DNA from: JBGRQB01 sp041725875
Lineage (GTDB): Bacteria; Bacteroidota; Ignavibacteria; Ignavibacteriales; Melioribacteraceae
Direction of reading: 5' to 3'
Length of the DNA stretch: 24,573 bases
Assembly: GCA_041725875.1 (NCBI GenBank)
Contig: JBGRQB010000048.1
Location: 1-24,573 of the forward strand
Shown here: positions 6,812-14,581 of the stretch, piece after piece
How positions within the stretch are numbered: position 1 is the first letter of the stretch
Layout of the letters: every line of letters begins with the position of its first letter
Program-made: the position numbers and the translations under genes
The notes under the pieces: generated by a model
What the model saw: the letters and a program-made list of their open reading frames with translations, nothing else
Databases searched by the model: none
What the model was told of the DNA's origin: nothing

Positions 6812-8440
6812 TTACTTCAAATGTTTCTCAATAGTTGTTAAAAGATTATCTCCGCGAAGTTTATCAACTTCAATAATCTTCCCGTCTTTTCCTACAAGAA
6901 TCGGTTTCGGAATTCCCACCACTTCAAAATCATTTGCCATTTTATTGGAGAAGCCTCCTTTTACAAATGAATGACACCAGGGCATTTTCCATTTTCCGGC
7001 TCTGTATTTTGTTACGTTTTCCGGACTCCGATCAAATGAAAGACTCAAAATTTCAAATCCCTTATCCTTAAACTTTTCGTAGGCTTTGTGAAGATGTTCC
7101 ATTTCCCCTTTACAGGGTCCGCACCAGGTTGCCCAGAAATCTACAAGCAGAACCTTACCTTTGAAACTTTCATTTGTATATGTTTTTGTTTCATCTGTAA
7201 TGTCGGTAATTTCAAACTGAGGTAATTTTTTACCAACAGAAATAGCAGGATTTTCAGGATAGCGTTTCTGGAAAAACTGATAACTTCTTGAATCGGAATA
7301 TTTATCTTTTAGTTCCTTTCTTATCTTTTTCATTTCCTCTTTTTTACCGCCATATTTGGCAATGGCATATTCCATAGATAAGCGCTGTGCTTTTACTTCT
7401 TTGTTCTTGTTTTTGGCAAAAAATTCTTTGTAATATTTTACCAGTTCAGGATCTTTTTCAACTCCGAAGTTATTTATAAATACAAATGGTGTTAATGACC
7501 AGAGATCTGATTCAGGTTTTACCATTGCAAAATACTTTTTACGATATTCTTTATTTTTATTGGTCAAAATTCTTTCGGAAACAAGATAAAATGCCAGTCC
7601 GACTTTCTGAATTTCAACATCTTCCGAGTTAATATATTTCTGAAAAAACTGTTCAAGTTCTTTTGAATCATATTTGAAATCTTTTCTGTTATTTCCCGCT
7701 TTTACAAAGACTGCCATTTTTTTATAGTAGTCTTCCATATAAAAATCAGATTTGCTTTTTAGTTTATTAAGCGCTGCGGTTACAGAGTTTTCATTCAAAA
7801 ACTTAATCTCTCTTTTACCTTTTGGAGCAGGGAGCAAAGAAGGATCAAAAGTAAAGTTGTAAACTCCTTTATCAGGTTTTAATGTTGAGAAATAATCTCC
7901 AGCATCGTCCGGACCTGTAAATTCCCCTTCGGTTCCGTTAACTGAATGTCCTTTTGCTTCAACACCCAGCAGTTGATAATCTACTCTCTTTTCGTCAGAT
8001 TTAAATGTTGCGTGGTATTTGCCGTTAGTCTCTTTATGCATTACTGAATTTACATCGCCAAATTTTTCTGACTTAAAAACAACTGCAAGCTGATCAAAGT
8101 TTTCTGCTTTTTCAAAAGGAACCATTTTAACATTAACTGTTTCTTCCAGATTATCTTTAACCATTACAGTAACAGATTGAGCCAGATGAAACGGGGCGCA
8201 ATAACGGATTTCGTAAACTCCTTTTTTGTCAATCTCAACTTTGTAGTTTTTGCTTTTGAGCGGAATGTTTTTTACAACCTGATTGGTTATTAATGAATAG
8301 ATAAGAATATTTGCCTGCTTAAACTGATTACCGTCCTGATCTGTTAAAGTGCCCTTTACAACAGCTTTGCTGCCGCCAAACAGCAGACTAAAACTCAGGA
8401 TTAAAAAAAGAACCATACTTCTTTTCACTGATACCTCCAT
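6812..8440 (-). CDS. Secreted TlpA-like thioredoxin protein with N-terminal accessory domains
   Basis: 542 aa as drawn. The signal peptide is near residues 5-25 (KRSMVLFLILSFSLLFGG), then a beta-rich carboxypeptidase-regulatory-like segment (about 27-110), an uncharacterised middle region (110-395), and a C-terminal thioredoxin/TlpA domain (about 400-542) with redox motif WCGPC (C440, C443) and the cis-proline loop GIPKP (P511). It is expected in the periplasm or on the surface as a thiol-disulfide reductase. The true start is probably the GTG at 8426-8428, residue 5 here. GGAGG lies five bases ahead of that GTG, inside the drawn reading frame, while the ATG at 8440 has no ribosome binding site. 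The neighbour at 8664-9902 is a paralog that lacks the thioredoxin domain. Confidence 0.85.
   Translation of the reverse strand: MEVSVKRSMVLFLILSFSLLFGGSKAVVKGTLTDQDGNQFKQANILIYSLITNQVVKNIPLKSKNYKVEIDKKGVYEIRYCAPFHLAQSVTVMVKDNLEETVNVKMVPFEKAENFDQLAVVFKSEKFGDVNSVMHKETNGKYHATFKSDEKRVDYQLLGVEAKGHSVNGTEGEFTGPDDAGDYFSTLKPDKGVYNFTFDPSLLPAPKGKREIKFLNENSVTAALNKLKSKSDFYMEDYYKKMAVFVKAGNNRKDFKYDSKELEQFFQKYINSEDVEIQKVGLAFYLVSERILTNKNKEYRKKYFAMVKPESDLWSLTPFVFINNFGVEKDPELVKYYKEFFAKNKNKEVKAQRLSMEYAIAKYGGKKEEMKKIRKELKDKYSDSRSYQFFQKRYPENPAISVGKKLPQFEITDITDETKTYTNESFKGKVLLVDFWATWCGPCKGEMEHLHKAYEKFKDKGFEILSLSFDRSPENVTKYRAGKWKMPWCHSFVKGGFSNKMANDFEVVGIPKPILVGKDGKIIEVDKLRGDNLLTTIEKHLK
8434..8438 (-). promoter_or_regulatory. 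Ribosome binding site that decides the TlpA-like start
   Basis: GGAGG on the minus strand, five bases before the GTG at 8426-8428. It overlaps the upstream in-frame ATG (8438-8440), which argues for the GTG as start and gives a cleaner signal peptide. Confidence 0.6.
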
Positions 8441-8601
8441 TTTGATTGTTTACCATAATTCCCCCGTTTTTCCCTGGATAATTTAATCTTAAATTATCAA
8501 ACCTAAAGACAACCCAATTTGCAAAATGTTCCTTGAATTTTCAATTCATTTTAATTTCCGCAATAAGTTTTTCTTTGTTTTTAACGCATAAATATAATAT
8601 T

Positions 8602-8633
8602 AAAGCCATCCTGAAACTCAGAACGGCTTTATC
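8602..8633 (-). terminator. Terminator after the thioredoxin-less paralog
   Basis: AAAGCC and GGCTTT arms with a partly paired inner CTGA/TCAG, read on the minus strand about 30 nt after the stop of the 8664-9902 gene. It separates that gene from the TlpA-like gene, so the two paralogs are probably not one simple transcript. Confidence 0.55.
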
Positions 8634-8663
8634 TGTTATGTTAATTTTATTTTTCTGTATTTG

Positions 8664-9902
8664 TTAATCAGGATAGCGTCTTACAAAACTTTTATATACT
8701 CGTAAATCAGAATAGTTATCTTTTAATTCTTTTCTGATCCTTTTCATTTCCCTTTTCCACTTATACATTTTGGCAAAAGTGTATTCGGTAACCAGACGTT
8801 TAGCTTTGATGTTTTTGTTTTTATTTTTTGCAAAAAACTTTTTGTAGTAACTAACAAATTTGTAATTACTTGTAAGTTTTCCTCTTACATCGGGATTTGA
8901 GATAAATATGTATGGTGTGAGTGACCACAAATCTGATTCAGGTTCAACAAGTGAAAAGTATTTTTCGCGACAGCTTTTATATTTTTTTGGTAATTGTCTG
9001 TAGTTGTAATAAATAACATCTTTAGCTCTCAGATAAAATGCGAGTCCGATCTTTTGAACTTCAATATCTTTGGAGTTAATATATTTATCTAAAATTTCTT
9101 CCAGTTTGGATGAATCATATTTGTAGCGACTTCTGTTCTTACCTGCTGCCAGATGTGCTGCTTTATCTTTTTTCAGATCTTCACTGCTGTAAACTTCCAA
9201 TTCTTTCAGGGAGTTAATTATTTTAGTGAGTGATTTATCATTCTGATATTGAATATTTGATTCTCTTTTCTTTTTCAAAACTTTTGAAGGATCAAAGAGA
9301 AAGTTAAAAACTACGTTGTCAGATTTTATTGTTGAGAAGTAATCTCCTGAGTCGTCAGGACCTGTAATCTCCCCTTTGGTTCCGTTAACATTATGTCCGG
9401 TCTTTTCGAGTCGGGCAATCTGATAGTTAATCTGTTTCAGGTCTGATTCAAAGGAAGTCTGATACTTACCCCCTTCTCCTTTTTTCATTTTAATATATTT
9501 GATCTCTCCATCTTTCAGTTGAACTGCAACTCTCAGATTATTGAGATTGTCTTCAATTTCAAAGGGTGACATCTGCACATTAATTGTTTCGGTAAAGTGT
9601 TTCTTTACATAAACAGTTATTGTATGAGCAATATGAAAAGGTGCACAAAAACGGATTTCATACATCCCTTTTTCTTTGAGCTCAACTTTGTAGTTTTTGT
9701 TTTTAAGGGGAATATTTTGCACAGTTTTGTTTGTTACAAGGGAGTAGACAAGAATATTTGCCTGCTTGAACTGATTGCCGTCCTGATCTGTAACAGTCCC
9801 GCTGATAACTGTCTTGCTGCCACCGAACAAAAGAGTACAGCTTAAAAATAAGAGAGAAACAACTATTTTCTGAACCGACACTTTTAACTCCTTATTTATC
9901 AT
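8664..9902 (-). CDS. Secreted paralog of the TlpA-like protein, without the thioredoxin domain
   Basis: 412 aa. A signal peptide (hydrophobic core about residues 13-27, ending FGGSK) is followed by the same beta-rich segment as its neighbour (shared TVTDQDGNQFKQANI, GPDDSGDYFST, SDLWSLTP) and the same middle region. Similarity runs to RYPD at the stop, matching RYPE at residue 396 of the neighbour, exactly where that protein's thioredoxin domain begins. There is no CXXC motif and no sign of a degraded thioredoxin segment after the stop. The ATG at 9902 has AAGGAG five bases upstream; a second AAGGAG precedes a GTG at residue 8, so the start is uncertain by seven codons. Function unknown. It probably arose by tandem duplication followed by domain loss, or the neighbour gained the domain. 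Confidence 0.75.
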   Translation of the reverse strand: MINKELKVSVQKIVVSLLFLSCTLLFGGSKTVISGTVTDQDGNQFKQANILVYSLVTNKTVQNIPLKNKNYKVELKEKGMYEIRFCAPFHIAHTITVYVKKHFTETINVQMSPFEIEDNLNNLRVAVQLKDGEIKYIKMKKGEGGKYQTSFESDLKQINYQIARLEKTGHNVNGTKGEITGPDDSGDYFSTIKSDNVVFNFLFDPSKVLKKKRESNIQYQNDKSLTKIINSLKELEVYSSEDLKKDKAAHLAAGKNRSRYKYDSSKLEEILDKYINSKDIEVQKIGLAFYLRAKDVIYYNYRQLPKKYKSCREKYFSLVEPESDLWSLTPYIFISNPDVRGKLTSNYKFVSYYKKFFAKNKNKNIKAKRLVTEYTFAKMYKWKREMKRIRKELKDNYSDLRVYKSFVRRYPD

Positions 9903-10000
9903 ATATTCTCCTTAATTATAGGGATCATTTTACCTGATTTTTCAACAATAAAGGTAAGTCAATTCCCCTAATGATTCTATAATTATTTTGCTGACCGGTA

Positions 10001-10029
10001 TTGTAATTTATAAACTTTATTCCTATAAT
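10001..10029 (+). promoter_or_regulatory. Promoter of tRNA-Arg(ACG)
   Basis: TTGTAA (10001-10006), a 17-nt spacer and a consensus TATAAT (10024-10029) lie 17 nt before the mature tRNA 5' end. Confidence 0.75.
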
Positions 10030-10046
10030 TGTGTCTCAAATTTTTT

Positions 10047-10120
<74 letters not shown>

Positions 10121-10130
10121 CAAAAAGAAA

Positions 10131-10158
10131 AAAGCCGATCATTTTGATCGGTTTTTTT
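10131..10158 (+). terminator. Terminator after tRNA-Arg(ACG)
   Basis: GCCGATC, loop ATTTT, GATCGGT followed by seven T, starting 11 nt after the tRNA. It insulates the downstream cassette from the tRNA promoter, so the cassette needs its own. The rest of 10159-10433 is AT-rich without a convincing gene or a clear consensus promoter. Confidence 0.85.
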
Positions 10159-10433
10159 GTTTTAAAATATTCAGTTTTGGATTAAACCTCTGTGTGGATT
10201 TGAACATGTTTATTTCATCCCCTATCTTGGCGGGAGAATTTAGTCTCTGCTGCTATTATACCTTTCTATTTTTTACTACTTGTTTTTTAAATTGGCGAAT
10301 CACTTTGTTGTACGCAATGGAAGGTCTTTTCTAATAGATCCTAAAAACCAATATTTCAATTGTAAAAAGTAACAATTCTTATTAACTTCAGATTACTAAG
10401 TTCATTGATTATAAATTTTTTAAAGAGGTCCTA

Positions 10434-11414
10434 GTGGAAATTAAAAATGCAATAATCCATAAGTTAGAAAAAGAAAGAAATGCAAAATCAAATTTAACAC
10501 TAAGTTTACAAGTATTAACCATAAATGAGTCATTAAACAAACTACTTTCGTTAATACAAGTTGTATATAATCGAAAAAGAGCAAAGTCATATGGGCATTT
10601 TGAAAATGATACTAATTTAGCTCCCTTTTCAGTAATTTTAAGAGAACATCTTAACACCAAATTAAATTTCACAGATTTTACGAAAAAATCAATGAGGATA
10701 TTCCAAAATAAAATTGAAAAAGAAAACTTTGCTACTGGCGGATTTGTGTTGTTTATTCATTATAATAATTACTTGATGGTAGTTATGTTAAATGATAAAA
10801 TGAGTGTTGCAATTAAAGATGGTACCTTAGAATTAGAAGATACAAGTCATTTGGACTTAGAAAATTTACATTTGTCAGCACGCTTAGATATAACAAAATG
10901 GCAATCAAATGATTCAAACGATTATTTATCATTTATAAAAGGTCGTTCTTCTCAAAATAAGGTTTCAAATTATTTTTTAGATTTTATTGGTTGTCGTGAT
11001 TATGCTGAACCTAAAGAACAAACCCAAATTTTATTAAATGTTGTGGATAATTTTTGTTCTAAAAAAAACTATAGTGATAAAGAAACAGAAGCTTTTAAAG
11101 AAAAAGTGTTCAGCTATTGTGATAATAAAAGAAGCGTGCAGCAACCTGTTAATATTGAACTTCTTTCACATTATTTAGATGAAGAAAACCCATATGATTT
11201 TTTAGAGTATGCTAACTCTGAGGATTTCAAACTTAGTAATGATTTCGATATACACCGTGAGTCACTGAAAAAACTCAGGCGATTTAGGTATAAAGATAAC
11301 TCTTTAATTCTTGATTTTGATAGAAGATTAATTAGAGAAAATAAAATCTCGATCGATTATAATAATAGATCGATTACAATTACTGATTTTCCAGTTAATT
11401 TAATAGAAGAATAA
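10434..11414 (+). CDS. YejK/NdpA-like nucleoid-associated protein
   Basis: 326 aa, the usual length for the 37-kDa nucleoid-associated protein family (YejK/NdpA). Family hallmarks can be read directly: an N-terminal IIHKLEK segment, GGFVLFIHYNNYLMVVMLND (102-121), HLDLENLHLSARLDITKW (139-156), YLSFIKGR (164-171) followed by NYFLDFIGC (179-187), a C-terminal DRRLI block (296-300) and ITITDFPVNL (314-323). E. coli YejK is a DNA-binding nucleoid protein reported to interact with topoisomerase IV. The start is GTG with AAAGAGG at 10422-10428. It is the first gene of a two-gene cassette; the stop lies 6 nt before the next start. Base composition is much more AT-rich than in the neighbours, with heavy use of TTA, which suggests acquisition by transfer. 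Its role here is unknown. Confidence 0.85.
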   Translation: MEIKNAIIHKLEKERNAKSNLTLSLQVLTINESLNKLLSLIQVVYNRKRAKSYGHFENDTNLAPFSVILREHLNTKLNFTDFTKKSMRIFQNKIEKENFATGGFVLFIHYNNYLMVVMLNDKMSVAIKDGTLELEDTSHLDLENLHLSARLDITKWQSNDSNDYLSFIKGRSSQNKVSNYFLDFIGCRDYAEPKEQTQILLNVVDNFCSKKNYSDKETEAFKEKVFSYCDNKRSVQQPVNIELLSHYLDEENPYDFLEYANSEDFKLSNDFDIHRESLKKLRRFRYKDNSLILDFDRRLIRENKISIDYNNRSITITDFPVNLIEE

Positions 11415-11420
11415 AGTTAA

Positions 11421-12647
11421 ATGCAAAATCATAAAAAACTATTAGATAGCATTCTCGATTTTATTGCAAAATGTAAATCAATTGATTGGATTGATAATAA
11501 CAATCAAATCGAATGTAAGATAATTTTTGATCAAAAATCTTTTGAATTATTGCAAGTTATAGAAGATGAAGGAGCTGTCAATAAAATTATCAAAGATGGA
11601 ACTGCCTTTTTAATTAAAAATATTATTAGTTCCGAACTAAAGAAAGATGAATTTATTGTTTTGATACATTTACCTAAATCTGAAAAACTATACTTTGCAA
11701 AAGATATCAAAGATTTACTTTACTCAAAGATAAACAGATACCATACACCTTCTATTTATTATGTTTATTCAGAGTCTTATGGTAATATATTAGAAAATAA
11801 AGTAACTAAAAAAATTCAAGATTATTGTTCAACGATTAATATTATTGAGTTAATTTTTTCAATTTCAGACCATGTTGACAAAACTGGTCCAGAGCGAACA
11901 TCAATATTTCTTTGTAAACATAAGTTAGAAATTCCAATTGATTATGAAGCTGAAAATCTAGTTCATTCACAACTTTATACTACATTCATTAAAAATTTCG
12001 ATTCAGAGCCCCATATTGAGCAAAAAATTATAATTCTGAAAAATACTATTTATGATTTTGTCTGTAATATCCCATCTAAAGAGCGACTTAAAAACATTTT
12101 AGATAATTTTGATTTTATTATTGAAAGATACAATGATAACTATCAATTATTTATTTCCGACATTTCAACTGAAACCTTAACTTTAGAACTTGAAGCAAAG
12201 AAACTAGAGTATGTTGAAAAAATTCATAAAATCATCTCCGATATACAAAACAAAATATTAACTATTCCTGCTGCCTTATTAATTTTATTTACACAATTTA
12301 ATCATTCAGGAAATGAGATTATAAAAAATTCTGGTTTACTTCTAACAAACCTGATCTTCATTATTTTTATTCATCTAATGCTAAATAATCAAGAAAAAGC
12401 TTTGCAATCAATTATTGAATCTGTTTCCTCAAAGAAGTCATTTTATAGAAAAAAATATGGATCAATTTTTAGTAATTTTAAAGAAATTTTTAACTCCATT
12501 GAAGAGCGATATATTAATCAAAATAAAATCATAAGTATCATTAGATTTATTGCATATTCTTCATTTTGGACTTCAATAATCTATTTTCTACACATTTATG
12601 ATAAATTAAATTGGCTCATTAAAATATTTATCAGTCAACTAAAATAG
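11421..12647 (+). CDS. Unknown membrane protein paired with the YejK-like gene
   Basis: 408 aa, not recognised. Residues 1-275 are soluble and mixed in character, with no signal peptide and no catalytic motif I can name. The C-terminal third carries a probable helical hairpin (about 278-293 and 304-321, separated by a short polar loop) and a further helix (about 370-392). Residues 255-278 look like a charged amphipathic or coiled-coil lead-in (ETLTLELEAKKLEYVEKIHK). A soluble sensor-like half joined to a membrane hairpin is a layout seen in effector proteins of defence and toxin systems, but that is only analogy. It starts 6 nt after the YejK-like stop, shares that gene's extreme AT richness, and is followed by a terminator, so the two probably form one transferred unit. 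Confidence 0.7.
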   Translation: MQNHKKLLDSILDFIAKCKSIDWIDNNNQIECKIIFDQKSFELLQVIEDEGAVNKIIKDGTAFLIKNIISSELKKDEFIVLIHLPKSEKLYFAKDIKDLLYSKINRYHTPSIYYVYSESYGNILENKVTKKIQDYCSTINIIELIFSISDHVDKTGPERTSIFLCKHKLEIPIDYEAENLVHSQLYTTFIKNFDSEPHIEQKIIILKNTIYDFVCNIPSKERLKNILDNFDFIIERYNDNYQLFISDISTETLTLELEAKKLEYVEKIHKIISDIQNKILTIPAALLILFTQFNHSGNEIIKNSGLLLTNLIFIIFIHLMLNNQEKALQSIIESVSSKKSFYRKKYGSIFSNFKEIFNSIEERYINQNKIISIIRFIAYSSFWTSIIYFLHIYDKLNWLIKIFISQLK

Positions 12648-12710
12648 TTAAACTTATTTTCAGTTTTTATCTTACCCATAATCTTCTTCTCTAATAAAAA
12701 TTAATACAAA

Positions 12711-12735
12711 AAAGCCGGAGCTTTGCTCCGGCTTT
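12711..12735. terminator. Terminator between the AT-rich cassette and the S41 gene
   Basis: AAAGCCGGAG, loop CTTTG, CTCCGGCTTT: a 10-bp perfect stem. On the minus strand it ends in a run of T (complement of 12709-12713), so it serves the convergent S41 peptidase gene best and possibly both sides. Confidence 0.8.
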
Positions 12736-12762
12736 GGTGTTTGAGTCATCTATGGCGGTAAA

Positions 12763-14445
12763 TTACTCTATTGAATTGTTTATAATTTTTATTGCGTCTT
12801 TAAGCTGATTATCATTTCCTTTAAGAAGAAAATATTCGGGATCGGGGTAGATTAAAAAATCGGGGAAAATTCCGTTTGTATCGTATAGCGCGCCTGTTCT
12901 CTGATATGAAATCATTGAAGCATTTCTTATCTGCAGTTTTGAATTTGGCAGTTGAAACCGGACTGATCTTGCACTTCCGCCACCGCTTGGTGTTCCAACA
13001 AGTTTAATATTTTCTTTCCATCCTTTTAAGGCTCCTAAAAATATATCAGTTGCACTGAAACATCCGCCATCCATAAGTACAATTACAGGTTTGTTGTAAA
13101 AGTATTTTTTATCATCTTCTCTTTTGGATAAAAGAACGTAGTGCCATTTACTGAACTCACTGTAATCAGGTTTCCATTGAGGTTTGAAGCTTTTTTCAAA
13201 TTCTTCTATTGCTTTTCTTTCTTTATCGTTCCATTGTTCATTGTCTTTTCTGTAGGCAAATCTTGCTGCAAGATGATCTTCTTTAAACTCGTTGAAAAGT
13301 CTGTAAGCACATACATTTGCCACACTTGGTTTTTCAGAAGAATCCATAAGATAAGGGTATAACTCCAGGAGTCCGGCTCTGGAACCGCCGCCGTTATCTC
13401 TTACATCGATAATTACTACTTTTGTATCTTTGAACTCAGGCATCCATTTGTTTATATCAGGAACAGCTTTTGATCTGGAACCAAAGCTTTCAATGCTAAG
13501 GTAGCCTATATTTCCTTCAAGTATTCCGTTTTCCGGTTTTTTAATTTTTGGACTTCTCACTTTTTTATCAGATACTTTCATTTCAATTGTTTTTGTTTTG
13601 GTAAGATCTGCAGAAATGAGTTCCACTTTAATTGTTTTTTTCTCTTCCAAGCCTATAAGTGATCTCATATACTGAATATTTCTCAGCATTCTTACCCCTT
13701 GTCGGAACCTGTAGTGGTGTGATCCCACAGCTCTGAAATCGTCGGCGATGTTAATCCAGTATTGAATATCGAGATCGTCAATTTTGTTAAGATAAGGATA
13801 ATCTTCTGCCAGAAAACCGCTTCTGTCTGCTTTTACCGCCACAACTCTGCTGCCGGTAACTTCTGCTGTAAATGGGAGAAATCCTTTTTTTAATATTTTG
13901 GATGAGACACCTGCGTGACCGTCGATAAAAAGACCAATAATTTTTTGCAGTTCCATTCCAAACTTGTGGTTAGTCATTCCCTTTCCACATTTTTTGCGCA
14001 AATTATTTATGGCAGATTTGTAATCGACGTTATTTGTTTTGAGATATGCAAACTGTGCTTCAAGTCTTTGCTCAAATACTTTAAGATCTTCTTCAATTTT
14101 TTCTGCAGAAATAAATACTGGTTTTTCTTTTGCTTCTTTTTTTCTTTTTCGCAGAGAATGTTTTAGCGCTTCTCTTTTTTCGCGTGTCATTTCAACATCT
14201 GTAAGTGTAACAGGTTCTTTTTTATCAAGAGTCAGCAAAGAGAGTTTAACTTTATCACCCGGAGGATTTCCCATCTGTGATAAAACCTGAACAAGATCTT
14301 CTGTAAATCTTTTAAATGCTTTGCTGCCGTAGTTTTTTTGGCAAAAGACAACTATTTCTTTTAATGGTGTATCATTAACTGCTGAGAGAAAATACCAGGT
14401 TTCGTTAACATAGACCATCGGGTGTTCTGTTTTTTCATATCCCAT
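12763..14445 (-). CDS. S41-family (tail-specific type) peptidase, frameshifted from its signal peptide
   Basis: 560 aa intact reading frame. It contains the S41 core: NIGYLSIESFG (312-322), VVIIDVRDNGGGSRAGLL (343-360), KPVIVLMDGGCFSATDIFLGALKGW (452-476) with probable nucleophile S464, and GTPSGGGSA (484-492). A long helical, Lys/Glu-rich region precedes it (about 85-175). This is a periplasmic or exported serine peptidase by family. The ATG at 14445 has no ribosome binding site, and the protein lacks a secretion signal. A signal peptide with a good ribosome binding site starts at 14555 in another frame, and the peptidase frame continues upstream of this ATG as LALFRYE until a stop at about 14472. 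One extra A in the six-A run (14469-14474, minus strand) would join the two. So it is either a frameshifted pseudogene or a sequencing error. Confidence 0.8.
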   Translation of the reverse strand: MGYEKTEHPMVYVNETWYFLSAVNDTPLKEIVVFCQKNYGSKAFKRFTEDLVQVLSQMGNPPGDKVKLSLLTLDKKEPVTLTDVEMTREKREALKHSLRKRKKEAKEKPVFISAEKIEEDLKVFEQRLEAQFAYLKTNNVDYKSAINNLRKKCGKGMTNHKFGMELQKIIGLFIDGHAGVSSKILKKGFLPFTAEVTGSRVVAVKADRSGFLAEDYPYLNKIDDLDIQYWINIADDFRAVGSHHYRFRQGVRMLRNIQYMRSLIGLEEKKTIKVELISADLTKTKTIEMKVSDKKVRSPKIKKPENGILEGNIGYLSIESFGSRSKAVPDINKWMPEFKDTKVVIIDVRDNGGGSRAGLLELYPYLMDSSEKPSVANVCAYRLFNEFKEDHLAARFAYRKDNEQWNDKERKAIEEFEKSFKPQWKPDYSEFSKWHYVLLSKREDDKKYFYNKPVIVLMDGGCFSATDIFLGALKGWKENIKLVGTPSGGGSARSVRFQLPNSKLQIRNASMISYQRTGALYDTNGIFPDFLIYPDPEYFLLKGNDNQLKDAIKIINNSIE

Positions 14446-14469
14446 TTCATATCTGAATAGGGCGAGGCT

Positions 14470-14555
14470 TTTTTAAAGCTTTGTGAGTAGATATTATTTT
14501 GTGAAAATATTATCAGAATTAAAAATATAAGAACTCTGCTAAAATTATTTTTCAT
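14470..14555 (-). pseudogene. Detached signal-peptide start of the S41 peptidase gene
   Basis: Starts MKNNFSRVLIFLILIIFSQN, a clear signal peptide (probable cleavage after NNIYSQ), with GGGGA at about 14559-14563 ahead of the ATG. After QSFKK the frame leaves the peptidase frame; reading on, it ends within the peptidase gene at 14361 without any recognisable domain. It is best read as the true 5' end of the S41 gene, separated by a one-base indel in the homopolymer at 14469-14474. Confidence 0.7.
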
Positions 14556-14581
14556 AGTTCCCCCAAAATTAGTTTTGTTAT

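Noticed and set aside
14460..14480. Programmed -1 ribosomal frameshift at the A-run of the S41 gene
   Set aside because: The run is AAA AAA G in the signal-peptide frame, not the A AAA AAG phase of known slippery sites, and no stimulatory stem is evident nearby.
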